From assembly GCA_903916595.1 (NCBI GenBank), contig CAIWXI010000039.1, forward strand, positions 1 through 62,781: a stretch of DNA of 62,781 nucleotides. The letters run 5' to 3'. This DNA is from an uncultured Bacteroidales bacterium (GTDB taxonomy: Bacteria; Bacteroidota; Bacteroidia; Bacteroidales; FEN-979). Of the stretch, positions 44,027 to 53,045 are shown in pieces. The notes beneath the pieces were generated by a model. It saw nothing but the letters and a program-made list of their open reading frames with translations, did no database searches and was not told where the DNA came from. Position numbers and translations under genes: made by a program. The first letter of the stretch is position 1; each line of letters starts with the position of its first letter.

Positions 44027-45475
44027 TTACTGCTGTATCTGAATAGGATTGCCCATGTAGAAATCAAGAATAGTAGTCTTGAAAATAAAATCATATTTGG
44101 CCTGAAGCAGATCCGATTCAGCTTTCGTGAGGTCTTTTTTGCTATTGTTATAATCGAAGGATGTCATCATTCCAACATCAAATTTCTGCTGTGTATATTT
44201 AAAAGATTCCGACTGGGCATTAAGCCTTCCTAGAGCTGAGTTATATTTCTGAAGCGAGGCAACGGCATCAGCATAGGCTTGCTCAATGATCTTTCGTAAA
44301 GTTCTTTTCTCGATATCAAGATCCAGTTCGGCCTGGTTTTTCTGTATCTTGGCCTGGGTGATATTTGAACGGCCCTGCCACCCGTTAAAGATAGGGATGT
44401 TCAGGTTAAATCCAACACTCTGGTTATTATTGGTTTTAAGCTGGTCGCCGAAGGATTTCAGGCGGGTGGCATAATTTACCTGATATCCCAGTACCGTATC
44501 GCGGGAAACCTCGGTAATACCCATTTTATAAGATGTAATAGTAGGTGTAACATTGGGGTCGATTTCCCTGGCCGCACCTGAATAGCCGGTTCCCCAGGAT
44601 CCGCTCACCGAAAGAGTAGGACTTATTATACCTCTTGCAATAGCAAGGCGTTTTTGTGCGGCCTCCACTCTCATTTCCGCACCCTTGATCTCGGGCCGTG
44701 TTTTTATTGCATGTTCAAAGATAATCTCTGGTGTTACAGGCTGTTTGGGGGCTTCCACTGCCTTAAGTTTGGGTTTTTCTATATGAAAATCTTTGGTCAC
44801 AGGCAGATCGATCAGCTGCTCCAGCGAGAGGTAGGAGATATTCAGCTGGTTTGAGGTCTGCACCTGGGTAAGTTCCTCAGCGGATTTCTGTGCCTGAATA
44901 TTTAGCAGATCACCCTTAGCTGATGAACCTGCATCCACCATTTTTTGCATACGCTCAACCTGTAATTTTGTAATGCGCAGCTGCTCAGTTGCCACGTCAA
45001 GTAGTTCAGAATTGAACAGAATATCAAGGTAGTACCCGGCCACTGACAATGAAATGCTGTTTTTAATTACATCCAGGTCATATTTGCTTGCAAGAACCAG
45101 AATCTGATTTTGTTTTACAGTATTCAGTTTCTGTAAACCGTTAAACAATACCATAGAGCTGGATACGTAAAAATTGTTTGACCTTACCGATGTTGTAGCA
45201 AAAGTATTGGTATACTGGTCAATGGTCTGACCGAAGTTCCAGTAATTTGATGCGCTCGCGTTCAGGTTCGGCAGCATCCCGAGTGCGCTTTGCATCAAGT
45301 AAGCTTTATTGGATTCAACTGACTGGATCTGCTTCTGTATATCCAGGTTATTCTCAAGGGCATAGTTTATACAGTCTTCCAGTGTCCAGATCTTCTGCGA
45401 CCTGGCCTGAAATGATATCAATAACAAGAAGGCAAGTACAATAATGCCTGATGTAAAAATCTTTTTTACCCGCAT
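44027..45475 (-). CDS. TolC family outer-membrane efflux protein
   Basis: The ATG at 45475 gives 482 residues with a signal peptide (MRVKKIFTS to QARSQ); a frame extension to 45517 adds a non-signal-like N-terminus and was not used. The mature protein contains two outer efflux protein (OEP) repeats of long alpha-helices with IWTLEDCINYALENNLDIQ and PEIKGAEMRVEAAQKRLAIARG segments. It forms the trimeric outer-membrane tunnel partner of the adaptor encoded 35 nt downstream. Confidence 0.93.
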   Translation of the reverse strand: MRVKKIFTSGIIVLAFLLLISFQARSQKIWTLEDCINYALENNLDIQKQIQSVESNKAYLMQSALGMLPNLNASASNYWNFGQTIDQYTNTFATTSVRSNNFYVSSSMVLFNGLQKLNTVKQNQILVLASKYDLDVIKNSISLSVAGYYLDILFNSELLDVATEQLRITKLQVERMQKMVDAGSSAKGDLLNIQAQKSAEELTQVQTSNQLNISYLSLEQLIDLPVTKDFHIEKPKLKAVEAPKQPVTPEIIFEHAIKTRPEIKGAEMRVEAAQKRLAIARGIISPTLSVSGSWGTGYSGAAREIDPNVTPTITSYKMGITEVSRDTVLGYQVNYATRLKSFGDQLKTNNNQSVGFNLNIPIFNGWQGRSNITQAKIQKNQAELDLDIEKRTLRKIIEQAYADAVASLQKYNSALGRLNAQSESFKYTQQKFDVGMMTSFDYNNSKKDLTKAESDLLQAKYDFIFKTTILDFYMGNPIQIQQ

Positions 45476-45606
45476 CGAGTTTGGTTTTATTTGTTTCGCA
45501 AATTTCGGGATCGTCAAAATTAATCAATTTCCCATCAATGGAAAATTAAGACGAGAATTTGAGTCAAAGGTTACAGAAAAGGCTTTTTCATTGTAAAAAA
45601 AAATTC

Positions 45607-45614
45607 TAACTTTG
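45607..45614 (+). promoter_or_regulatory. Putative promoter (TAACTTTG box) upstream of the small lipoprotein and atp genes
   Basis: TAACTTTGCGG matches the TAnnTTTG -7 consensus, with TTTTTC at 45584-45589, 17 nt upstream. It is 88 nt before the lipoprotein gene at 45703 and lies in a 227-nt gap that holds nothing else I could recognise. Confidence 0.45.
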
Positions 45615-45702
45615 CGGAGACAGAGAAAATCTCTATAGTTATTTACGATTTTCTTGTTATAGGATTTATACATATTGATTTTCATTATCTTAAATAAAGG
45701 AT

Positions 45703-46068
45703 ATGCGTAAAAAAATCTTTGCAGTTTTCAGCGTTGTAACGTTTTCGTGCCTGGTCCTTTTTTCCGGATGTACTTCTAAAAATGCAACAACTGGCACATT
45801 GACAGTTATGGTGGTAGATTATCTGACGAATGTTCCTATCCCCAACGAACTGGTTTATATTGCCACTAGTTATCAGAACCTGCAAAACCACATATGGGTT
45901 AATTCTCTCTATACTGATGCCAATGGTAAAGCTTTTTTTCGCGACCTCACACCTTTTGTGATGTATTATGATACGGAACATTGGGAAAACTACGGAGCCA
46001 TACAGGTTTACGCGGGTATAGATCAGACCACAATCCTATATGTTAATACGCCGTTTGTGAAAAAATAG
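45703..46068 (+). CDS. Small lipoprotein with carboxypeptidase-regulatory-like fold
   Basis: This 121-residue protein has a lipoprotein signal peptide (MRKKIFAVF to LFSGC, Cys23). The rest is a single small beta-sandwich with TLTVMVVDYLTNVPIPNELVYI, SLYTDANGKAFFRDL and a final TILYVNT strand, similar to the prealbumin-like carboxypeptidase regulatory domains common in Bacteroidota surface proteins. The function is unknown. It lies 54 nt upstream of atpB on the same strand. Confidence 0.75.
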   Translation: MRKKIFAVFSVVTFSCLVLFSGCTSKNATTGTLTVMVVDYLTNVPIPNELVYIATSYQNLQNHIWVNSLYTDANGKAFFRDLTPFVMYYDTEHWENYGAIQVYAGIDQTTILYVNTPFVKK

Positions 46069-46122
46069 CATAAGTGCGACAGAAAATTTCTTAACATTGC
46101 AGCATTGATTCCTGACCAAACG

Positions 46123-47271
46123 ATGAGAAGACATTTCCAGGCTATACTGAAATTATTTTACAGGACTCTTTTAGTAATTCCTTTATTTTTATTCTCTCCC
46201 GGGGTAAATTCTTTTGCATCAACCCAGGAAGGTGTGAACCTGAACGCAGCGAATGACAGTGTTTTCACTAAGGAGAAGATTGAGAAGAAAGCTGAAGGGT
46301 TCAACGCGGGGGACATGATCATGGAACATGTCACTGACAGTCACGAATGGCATATTTTAGAGATGGGTCATTTCAAACTGCTGATCCCACTACCAATTAT
46401 TCTTTTTTACGACGGACAGCTTTATACCTTTTGTTCATCCAGGTTTCATAACGAAGAACGTTCTTACCAGGGCTTCAGTCTTCCTGAAGAGGGTCCTGAG
46501 AAAGGAAAGATTGTGAGATTGGGCGCTATTCCCGGAGGACCCGGAGTTTATGATTTTTCAATTACCAAGACCGTGCTCGCTATTTTTATCAGTGCCTTTC
46601 TTTTGCTGGTGATATTTATTTCGATAGCCAGATCCTATTCCCGCAACAGGAACAAGGCGCCAAAGGGAATGCAGTCCCTGCTTGAACCTTTGATACTTTT
46701 CATCCGCGACGATATTGCAAAAAGTTCGATAGGAGAGAAGAAGTATGAAAAATATATGCCGTATCTGCTTACCATTTTTTTCTTTATTTTCCTGAATAAC
46801 ATTCTTGGGCTTATACCAATTTTTCCGGGAGGGGCAAATGTTACAGGAAATATTGCTGTGACCATGGTCATGGCTGTTTTCACTTTTATCCTCACCACGG
46901 TAAGCGGGAACAAGCATTACTGGATTGATATTGTGAATACCCCGGGCGTTCCCTGGTGGCTGAAACTTCCTATACCTTTGATGCCCGTGGTTGAAATAAT
47001 AGGTGTCATCACAAAACCCTTTGTACTGATGGTCCGACTCTTTGCCAATATGGCTGCGGGTCATATCATTACTCTGGGCTTTATAAGCCTGATTTTTATT
47101 TTCGGAGCGATGAACGTGGCTTTGGGCTATGGTGTTTCAGTTGGAGCGGTAGCATTCATGATCTTCATGAACCTGCTTGAGCTCCTGGTTGCTTTCATCC
47201 AGGCGTATGTTTTTACACTTTTATCGGCCTTGTATTTCGGATTGGCCACGATAGAACCGGAGCACCATTAG
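46123..47271 (+). CDS. atpB: F-type ATP synthase subunit a
   Basis: Subunit a forms the two proton half-channels of FO next to the c-ring. The ATG at 46123 gives 382 residues; an in-frame TTG at 46105 is possible but less likely. The protein has the long N-terminal extension with a signal-like helix common in Bacteroidota (RTLLVIPLFLFSPGVNSFAS). The core has FFIFLNNILGLIPIFPG and the essential Arg in VLMVRLFANMAAGH. An octamer repeat tract starts two bases after its stop. Confidence 0.95.
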   Translation: MRRHFQAILKLFYRTLLVIPLFLFSPGVNSFASTQEGVNLNAANDSVFTKEKIEKKAEGFNAGDMIMEHVTDSHEWHILEMGHFKLLIPLPIILFYDGQLYTFCSSRFHNEERSYQGFSLPEEGPEKGKIVRLGAIPGGPGVYDFSITKTVLAIFISAFLLLVIFISIARSYSRNRNKAPKGMQSLLEPLILFIRDDIAKSSIGEKKYEKYMPYLLTIFFFIFLNNILGLIPIFPGGANVTGNIAVTMVMAVFTFILTTVSGNKHYWIDIVNTPGVPWWLKLPIPLMPVVEIIGVITKPFVLMVRLFANMAAGHIITLGFISLIFIFGAMNVALGYGVSVGAVAFMIFMNLLELLVAFIQAYVFTLLSALYFGLATIEPEHH

Positions 47272-47272
47272 A

Positions 47273-47296
47273 AAATGGTGAAATGGTGAAATAGTG
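47273..47296 (+). repeat. Octamer tandem repeat AAATRGYG, 3 copies
   Basis: Copies AAATGGTG, AAATGGTG and AAATAGTG start two bases after the atpB stop codon and lie in the gap before atpE, in the same orientation as transcription. Confidence 0.9.
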
Positions 47297-47306
47297 AAAC
47301 ACAAAA

Positions 47307-47327
47307 AAATTGTAAATTGTAAATTGT
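47307..47327 (+). repeat. Heptamer tandem repeat AAATTGT, 3 copies
   Basis: Three perfect 7-bp units follow the octamer tract 10 nt later, between atpB and atpE. A second repeat family is therefore placed directly beside the first. Confidence 0.85.
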
Positions 47328-47358
47328 AAATCTAGTAGTAACCTTTAATACAAACATC

Positions 47359-47619
47359 ATGACTCTTTTAGCAATTATTCTTCAGATCGCAGGCAATTTT
47401 GCCGCGATTGCAAAGATGGGAGCCGGTTTGGGTGCAGGGATCGCTGTAATCGGTGCCGGTATTGGTATCGGCAACATCGGTAGTAGCGCTCTCGAATCGA
47501 TTGCCCGTCAGCCGGAAGCTGTAGGCGATATCCGTTCAAACATGATCATCGCCGCTGCTCTCGTCGAAGGAGTAGCATTTTTTGCTATCGTCGTTTGTCT
47601 GCTGATCCTGTTTATCTAG
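47359..47619 (+). CDS. atpE: F-type ATP synthase subunit c
   Basis: This 86-residue hairpin of two transmembrane helices builds the rotating c-ring. Helix 1 has the glycine-rich GAGLGAGIAVIGAGIGIG, the loop is the conserved ARQPE, and helix 2 carries the ion-binding Glu70 in ALVEGVAFF. Glu is followed by Gly, not by Ser/Thr as in sodium-binding c subunits, so proton coupling is likely. A strong hairpin follows the gene. Confidence 0.97.
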   Translation: MTLLAIILQIAGNFAAIAKMGAGLGAGIAVIGAGIGIGNIGSSALESIARQPEAVGDIRSNMIIAAALVEGVAFFAIVVCLLILFI

Positions 47620-47631
47620 CAGCAACGTCAG

Positions 47632-47670
47632 GATTTTTACGGCATGACGGTTGGTCATGCCGTAAAAATC
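47632..47670 (+). terminator. Perfect 17-bp hairpin between atpE and atpF
   Basis: Arms GATTTTTACGGCATGAC (47632-47648) and its exact reverse complement (47654-47670) flank a 5-nt GGTTG loop. No U-run follows, so it may not be a simple terminator. Partial attenuation, or protection of the upstream atpE mRNA from 3' decay, would both raise subunit c relative to the other subunits. Confidence 0.85.
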
Positions 47671-47698
47671 TTCATTCAAACAACAAAACGAACAACCT

Positions 47699-48193
47699 AT
47701 GGAACTGATTACCCCCGGATTAGGTCTTATATTCTGGATGACCCTGGTCTTCCTGGCACTACTTTTCCTGTTAAAGAAATTTGCGTGGATACCTATTCTC
47801 AAAGCCTTGAAAGATCGTGAAGATGCGATTACCGACGCTCTCACATCCGCCGACAAGGCAAAAGAAGAAATGAAACAGTTGCAGTTTAGTAATGAGCAGC
47901 TACTGGCCGATGCTAAGAATGAAAGGGATAACATCCTTAATGAAGCGAGGAAGATCAAGGAAAAGATCATCGAGGAAGCCCGTGCAAAAGCCAGTGAAGA
48001 AGCTGGTCATATTACAGCCAGTGCCCTGGAAAATATAAGGAATGAAAAAATGGCTGCACTGACCGAACTGAAAAACGAGGTTGGCCAGCTATCGATTGAA
48101 ATTGCAAAGAAGATACTTCAGAGGGAACTGGCTGATCCCAAAAAGCAGGAAGATTATGCACGCCATCTCCTCGAGGAAATAAACCTTAATTAA
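47699..48193 (+). CDS. atpF: F-type ATP synthase subunit b
   Basis: This 164-residue peripheral-stalk subunit has one N-terminal transmembrane helix (LGLIFWMTLVFLALLFLLKKFAW, about 6-28) and a long charged coiled-coil (about 40-150) that dimerises and holds F1 still against FO. Only one b-type gene is present, as expected for a homodimeric stalk. It is followed after 10 nt by atpH. Confidence 0.95.
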   Translation: MELITPGLGLIFWMTLVFLALLFLLKKFAWIPILKALKDREDAITDALTSADKAKEEMKQLQFSNEQLLADAKNERDNILNEARKIKEKIIEEARAKASEEAGHITASALENIRNEKMAALTELKNEVGQLSIEIAKKILQRELADPKKQEDYARHLLEEINLN

Positions 48194-48203
48194 GAGTACG
48201 GAG

Positions 48204-48761
48204 ATGAACGTTACCCTGATCGCCGAACGCTATGCTAAAGCCCTTTTTGAGATGGCTTTGGAGAAAAAGGTATTGGAAGAAGTCAACAAGGATATGGTCT
48301 TGCTTTCTACGCTTATCAGGGAGACCAGGCCACTTAAACTTTTTCTCAGAGCTCCTATTATCAACCCTGGGAAAAAGCGTGCTGTAATGGATGAGATTCT
48401 TGCAGGGTTCAACGCTGTTACCATTGCCTTTATCAACCTGCTTGTTGCCAAAAGGCGTGAATCAACTATCCCTGAAGTAGTTAATCAGTTTGTTGAGCAA
48501 TATAACCTATATAAGAATATTATCGTCCTTAGGGTTAAAACAGCTGTTCCTATAGATCAGGACCTAAGGGTGCAGTTCAGCTCTGTAATGGCCAGGTATA
48601 CCAAAGCGAGTATTGAGATTATTGAAGAAGTGGATGAGTCGGTGATCGGAGGCTTTGTTTTAAGCTGGGACGACAAACAATATGATGCCAGCATTCAAAA
48701 GCAGATTGACCGGATGAAAAAAGGTCTGGCGAAGATTAATTTATATGTAAAAGGAATATAA
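48204..48761 (+). CDS. atpH: F-type ATP synthase subunit delta
   Basis: This 185-residue subunit links the peripheral stalk to the top of F1. The N-terminal [15 protein letters not shown] helix bundle and the C-terminal [27 protein letters not shown] segment are family signatures. It lies between atpF and atpA; the atpA ATG follows its stop after one base. Confidence 0.95.
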   Translation: MNVTLIAERYAKALFEMALEKKVLEEVNKDMVLLSTLIRETRPLKLFLRAPIINPGKKRAVMDEILAGFNAVTIAFINLLVAKRRESTIPEVVNQFVEQYNLYKNIIVLRVKTAVPIDQDLRVQFSSVMARYTKASIEIIEEVDESVIGGFVLSWDDKQYDASIQKQIDRMKKGLAKINLYVKGI

Positions 48762-48762
48762 C

Positions 48763-50352
48763 ATGGCAAACATTAAACCCGCTGAAGTTACCGCAATTCT
48801 GCGAAGAGAACTTGCAGGTTACGAGAATGTGACCGAACTTGAGGAAATAGGCACTATACTGACGATAGGCGACGGGATCGCGAGGATCTACGGAATGAAT
48901 AATGTTGGTTCCGGCGAGCTTGTTGAGTTTGAAAAGAACGGGGTTCTGGGCATTGCTTTGAATCTTGAAGAAGACAACGTTGGTGCTGTAATACTCGGTG
49001 ACTATGCAGATATCAAAGAAGGGGATAAGGTAAAACGTACTCGCAAGATTGCGTCGATAAATGTGGGAGAAGGATTGCTGGGGCGTGTCATAAACACCTT
49101 GGGCGAGCCCATCGACGGGAAAGGCAGCATCCAGGGAGAGCTTTACCAGATGCCGCTGGAACGCAAGGCTCCGGGAGTTATCTTCCGCCAGCCTGTTAAC
49201 CAGCCACTGCAAACGGGTTTAAAAGCTATTGATGCCATGATTCCTATCGGACGCGGTCAGCGTGAGCTTATTATCGGTGACCGTCAGACAGGGAAAACAG
49301 CTATCGCCATCGACACCATCATCAACCAGAAACATTATTACGAAAAAGGCGAACCGGTATATTGTATTTACGTTGCTATAGGGCAGAAAGGCTCTACAGT
49401 TGCAAACATCGTGAAGGTTCTTGAAGACAAGGGCGCCCTGGCTTACACTGTGATTGTTATGGCTACCGCTTCCGACCCTGCCGCCATGCAATTTTATGCT
49501 CCGTTTGCCGGTGCTTCAATCGGTGAGTTTTTCCGCGACACCGGACGCTCTGCACTGGTCATTTATGATGATCTTTCGAAACAGGCCGTTTCGTACCGGG
49601 AAGTTTCCCTTCTCCTTCGTCGGCCCCCCGGTCGTGAAGCATATCCCGGCGATGTATTCTATTTGCATTCACGCCTGCTTGAACGTGCCGCAAGAATTAT
49701 CTCGGCCGATGAAATTGCGAAGAATATGAACGACCTTCCCGAGTCGATCAGACACCTTGTAAAAGGGGGTGGTTCACTTACAGCTCTTCCGATAATAGAA
49801 ACCCAGGCCGGCGACGTTTCGGCATACATTCCCACGAATGTGATCTCTATCACTGACGGGCAGATTTTTCTTGAAACCGGTTTGTTCAACTCAGGTATAC
49901 GCCCGGCAATAAACGTTGGGATCTCAGTTTCACGTGTTGGTGGTAATGCACAGATCAAATCGATGAAGAAAGTCGCCGGAACCCTCAAACTTGACCAGGC
50001 TGAGTTCCGTGAACTGGAAGCTTTCGCCAAATTCGGCTCAGACCTTGATCCGGCAACCAAACAGGTTATTGATAAAGGCTCCCGTAACGTGGAGATCCTG
50101 AAGCAGGCGCAATACTCACCCATGCTTGTGAGCCATCAGATTGCAATTATTTACTGCGGAACAAAGAATCTGCTCAGGAATATCCCGGTTCGGAGCGTGA
50201 TAAATTTCGAGGTTGAATTCCTGCACCATATGGAAACAATGCATAAGGATGTTCTTGATAATCTGGGAAAAGGCCTGCTACTCGATACGGACCTGAAGGT
50301 ATTGGAACAGGCTGCGAAGGAAATTTCAACGAAGTACGAAGAAAAGAAATAA
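48763..50352 (+). CDS. atpA: F-type ATP synthase subunit alpha
   Basis: This 529-residue subunit provides the non-catalytic nucleotide sites of F1. Walker A GDRQTGKT is at 172-179, and the [45 protein letters not shown] block is the alpha-subunit hallmark. An N-terminal beta-barrel and a C-terminal helical domain complete it. The catalytic beta subunit gene is not in this operon. Confidence 0.97.
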   Translation: MANIKPAEVTAILRRELAGYENVTELEEIGTILTIGDGIARIYGMNNVGSGELVEFEKNGVLGIALNLEEDNVGAVILGDYADIKEGDKVKRTRKIASINVGEGLLGRVINTLGEPIDGKGSIQGELYQMPLERKAPGVIFRQPVNQPLQTGLKAIDAMIPIGRGQRELIIGDRQTGKTAIAIDTIINQKHYYEKGEPVYCIYVAIGQKGSTVANIVKVLEDKGALAYTVIVMATASDPAAMQFYAPFAGASIGEFFRDTGRSALVIYDDLSKQAVSYREVSLLLRRPPGREAYPGDVFYLHSRLLERAARIISADEIAKNMNDLPESIRHLVKGGGSLTALPIIETQAGDVSAYIPTNVISITDGQIFLETGLFNSGIRPAINVGISVSRVGGNAQIKSMKKVAGTLKLDQAEFRELEAFAKFGSDLDPATKQVIDKGSRNVEILKQAQYSPMLVSHQIAIIYCGTKNLLRNIPVRSVINFEVEFLHHMETMHKDVLDNLGKGLLLDTDLKVLEQAAKEISTKYEEKK

Positions 50353-50361
50353 GAATAGGTC

Positions 50362-51252
50362 ATGGGCGGACTTAAGGAAGTAAGAATACGCATTGCATCG
50401 GTAAAATCGACCCAGCAGATCACTTCCGCCATGAAAATGGTGGCTGCATCAAAACTGAGGAAGGCACAGAATGCTATTCTGAAACTCAGGCCGTATGCTT
50501 CGAAGCTAAGGAATATGCTACAGAACCTGAGTGGAAGCATAGAGAATTCGAGCGAAAGTGTGTACTCTGAACTAAGGGACCCTGAGAAAATTCTGCTTAT
50601 TGTAATCGCCTCAAACAGGGGGCTCTGCGGCGCCTTTAATTCAAATATAATGAAAGCAACGCTAGCCCTGATGGCCGATAAATACCAGGGGCAGTTCAAC
50701 AAAGGGAATGTAAGCCTTATCACTATAGGTAAAAGGGCAACTGAATATTTTACCAAACGGAATTATAAGGTGATCGGCCACCATGATGATTTTTTCGATC
50801 ATCTGAATTTTTCAACAATCTCTCCCTTTGCTGAATCCCTGATGCAGTCATTTGTGAAAAAGGAATTCGACAGGATTGAGATCGTGTATAACCAGTTTAA
50901 AAATGCAGCCGTTCAAAAACTCGTCAGCGAACAGTTCCTGCCTGTTGTCGCTGATACGCCGCAAGGAACAACGGCGAAAAACGAGATATCGGCCGATTAT
51001 ATTTTTGAACCGGATAAAGAGACTGTAATCAGGGAACTTATTCCAAAAACCTTGCGTATCCAGATATTCAAAGCAATACTGGATTCCTTTGCCGCTGAGA
51101 TGGGTGCGAGGATGACTTCTATGCAACAGGCTACCGACAATGCAAAGGAGCTTCTGAAAAATCTCAATATCACTTACAATAAGGCAAGACAAAACCAGAT
51201 TACCAACGAACTTATTGAGATCGTTTCAGGCGCCGAGGCGTTGAAGGGATAA
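50362..51252 (+). CDS. atpG: F-type ATP synthase subunit gamma
   Basis: This 296-residue central-stalk subunit rotates within the alpha/beta ring. Its N-terminal coiled-coil (KEVRIRIASVKSTQQITSAMKMVAASKLRKAQ), the ASNRGLCGAFN strand and the C-terminal helix (MQQATDNAKELLKNLNITYNKARQNQITNELIEIVSGAEAL) are diagnostic. It is the last gene of this cluster. A heptamer repeat begins two bases after its stop. Confidence 0.96.
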   Translation: MGGLKEVRIRIASVKSTQQITSAMKMVAASKLRKAQNAILKLRPYASKLRNMLQNLSGSIENSSESVYSELRDPEKILLIVIASNRGLCGAFNSNIMKATLALMADKYQGQFNKGNVSLITIGKRATEYFTKRNYKVIGHHDDFFDHLNFSTISPFAESLMQSFVKKEFDRIEIVYNQFKNAAVQKLVSEQFLPVVADTPQGTTAKNEISADYIFEPDKETVIRELIPKTLRIQIFKAILDSFAAEMGARMTSMQQATDNAKELLKNLNITYNKARQNQITNELIEIVSGAEALKG

Positions 51253-51254
51253 TC

Positions 51255-51275
51255 TACGATTTACGATTTACGATT
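51255..51275 (+). repeat. Heptamer tandem repeat TACGATT, 3 copies
   Basis: Three perfect 7-bp units begin two bases after the atpG stop codon. Further along, a palindrome-rich TCTGAT/ATCAGA stretch (51283-51315) runs into the DUF3109 stop codon. Confidence 0.85.
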
Positions 51276-51298
51276 CGCAATCATCTGCCATCTGATTA

Positions 51299-51865
51299 TC
51301 AGATATCAGATTCAATCAATCTCCCTAAACGGTTATACCATGTCCTGCCATATTTCCTGATCAATGCCTGGTCGAGGAAACGGTAAAGGGAAATTTTTTC
51401 GGTATATCCTTTTTCAAGGGCTTTTCTGCAGATAGGCCATTTGTGATAATTCAAAGCTTCATTGCCGCTGGCAAGTTTCTTAATCCGGATGGGATAAAGA
51501 TGACAGGAAATGGGTTTCGGAAACGGAATCGCTTTCTCAAGAAATGCTTTTTCAACAGCACAACGCGCAATCCCATTCTCATTATATACAAACACACACT
51601 CTTTATCGTTCAACAAAGGCGTTACAAAATTTCCTTCGGCATCATAATCAAAAACACCAGAGGATCTTACTACAAGCATTGCTTCTGGAAGCATGAATGG
51701 GAAAATGTATTCCAGATAGTCTTCCAAAAGAGAAATCTCTTCTTCTTCAAGCGGAGCACCGGCATCACCTTCCACGCAGCATGCGCCCTTACATTCTTCA
51801 AGGTCGCAGCAAAACCGGGTGTCGCGGATGTCGTCTGAGATTATCGTGTTGTCGAGAATAATCAT
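51299..51865 (-). CDS. DUF3109 family cysteine-rich protein
   Basis: This 188-residue protein has the DUF3109 pattern of cysteines: FCCDLEECKGACCVEGDAGAPL near the N-terminus, CVFVYNENGIARCAVEKAF in the middle, and ISCHLYPIRI and WPICRKA later. This arrangement resembles the YkgJ-like zinc/iron-sulfur binding proteins. The biochemical role is unknown. It is convergent with atpG and divergent from nuoA. A two-copy octamer tract sits just upstream of its start. Confidence 0.9.
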   Translation of the reverse strand: MIILDNTIISDDIRDTRFCCDLEECKGACCVEGDAGAPLEEEEISLLEDYLEYIFPFMLPEAMLVVRSSGVFDYDAEGNFVTPLLNDKECVFVYNENGIARCAVEKAFLEKAIPFPKPISCHLYPIRIKKLASGNEALNYHKWPICRKALEKGYTEKISLYRFLDQALIRKYGRTWYNRLGRLIESDI

Positions 51866-51881
51866 TGTTCAAGGGAAAATT

Positions 51882-51897
51882 AAATGGTGAAATGGTG
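51882..51897 (+). repeat. Octamer tandem repeat AAATGGTG, 2 copies
   Basis: Two copies lie in the divergent gap between the DUF3109 gene and nuoA. This 287-nt gap otherwise holds only the nuoA promoter box and AT-rich sequence with no recognisable gene. Confidence 0.8.
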
Positions 51898-52116
51898 AAA
51901 TTAATGTTCTCACATTTATCACGAGTTTGATTCCAGCGCTAAGTTAGCCACAATTCGTATGTTTGCCGCCTTTCTGAAAATTCGCCCATTGATAAATCTC
52001 AACCCCCCTAATGACATTTAGCAAAGGATGTGACTTATTGTGTTGTAAACATGACCATTGTCAATTTTTTAGTAGTATTTATAAATATCAAAGGTTAGGT
52101 TATTCAGATAAATTTA

Positions 52117-52124
52117 TAATTTTG
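52117..52124 (+). promoter_or_regulatory. Putative -7 promoter box (TAATTTTG) for the nuo operon
   Basis: TAATTTTGCGCC matches the Bacteroidota -7 consensus, 28 nt before the nuoA ATG. A TTAGG lies about 19 nt upstream at the -33 position, an imperfect match. It is the only strong box in the gap and probably drives the eleven-gene complex I operon. Confidence 0.5.
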
Positions 52125-52152
52125 CGCCCAGATCTGTTAATATGTTAACATT

Positions 52153-52503
52153 ATGAGTGCTGAAAGCCTGATTTTATTCTTTATAGTCGGGGCGTTTTTG
52201 GTTGGTATTGCCCTGCTATTCTCGAGTTTCATCCCCCCTACATCTACAAACCCCCAGAAAGCCGAAGCTTATGAATGCGGCATCCCCACTGAAGGCATTA
52301 CATGGCTTCAGTTTAATGTCGGGTATTATCTTTTTGCCATAATTTTTCTGGTGTTCGATGTTGAAACGGTCTTTATTTTCCCCTGGGCTGTCATGATGAA
52401 ATCGATGGGAATGACTGCCTTTATCGAGATCGTCATTTTCTTTTTTGTATTGGGGGTAGGACTACTCTATGCCTGGAAGAAAGGAGCCTTGAAATGGGAA
52501 TAA
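52153..52503 (+). CDS. nuoA: NADH-quinone oxidoreductase subunit A
   Basis: This 116-residue subunit has three transmembrane helices. The cytoplasmic loop holds the conserved [13 protein letters not shown] segment near the quinone channel, and [20 protein letters not shown] follows. Its end overlaps the nuoB start by 10 bp, showing translational coupling. It is the first gene of the complex I operon. Confidence 0.96.
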   Translation: MSAESLILFFIVGAFLVGIALLFSSFIPPTSTNPQKAEAYECGIPTEGITWLQFNVGYYLFAIIFLVFDVETVFIFPWAVMMKSMGMTAFIEIVIFFFVLGVGLLYAWKKGALKWE

Positions 52504-53045
52504 AAAACATGAAGGAATTGGATTTTCGCGACAACGAGACTCTCGAGTTGTTTAAGAAAACCGGAGGAAACGTATTGATGACATCTATCGATGCAATTAT
52601 TGATTGGGGGCGTTCCAATTCAGTGTGGCCGCTTACTTTTGCAACAAGTTGTTGCGGTATCGAAATGATGGCCTGCGGTGCTGCCCGACATGACTTTGCC
52701 CGTTTTGGGATTGAAGTTTACCGCGCCAGTCCCCGCCAGGCCGATGTGATTGTAGTTGCAGGGACCATCGTAAACAAGATGGCACCTGTACTTAAACGAC
52801 TTTATGACCAGATGTCGGAGCCGAGGTATGTCATTGCCATGGGTGCCTGCGCTGTTTCCGGCGGACCATTTTATTATAATTCTTACCATGTGGTGAGGGG
52901 TGTTGATCAGGTGATTCCGGTTGATGTTTATATCCCGGGCTGTCCGCCCCGGCCCGAAGCTCTGTTGTACGGCATCATGCAGCTCCAGCGGAAGATCAAG
53001 CTGGAAACCATCACCCGTCCTGAGCAGGTAGGGGTTAGGGGTTAG
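52494..53045 (+). CDS. nuoB: NADH-quinone oxidoreductase subunit B
   Basis: This 183-residue subunit binds the terminal [4Fe-4S] cluster N2 that reduces quinone. Cluster ligands appear in [15 protein letters not shown] (two adjacent cysteines), [12 protein letters not shown] and [15 protein letters not shown]. Met4 in the overlap with nuoA is an alternative start. The final residues VGVRG and the TAG stop are encoded by a GGGGTTA repeat, so the C-terminal tail is repeat-derived. Confidence 0.96.
   Translation: MGIKNMKELDFRDNETLELFKKTGGNVLMTSIDAIIDWGRSNSVWPLTFATSCCGIEMMACGAARHDFARFGIEVYRASPRQADVIVVAGTIVNKMAPVLKRLYDQMSEPRYVIAMGACAVSGGPFYYNSYHVVRGVDQVIPVDVYIPGCPPRPEALLYGIMQLQRKIKLETITRPEQVGVRG

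Noticed and set aside
45476-45517. Longer N-terminus for the TolC-family protein
   Set aside because: The added residues precede a complete signal peptide that begins at 45475.
46558-47064. Open minus-strand frame of 168 codons opposite atpB
   Set aside because: Low-complexity composition and full overlap with a conserved ATP synthase subunit.
50151-50756. Open minus-strand frame of 201 codons across atpA and atpG
   Set aside because: It spans two conserved genes in antisense and shows no signal or motif.
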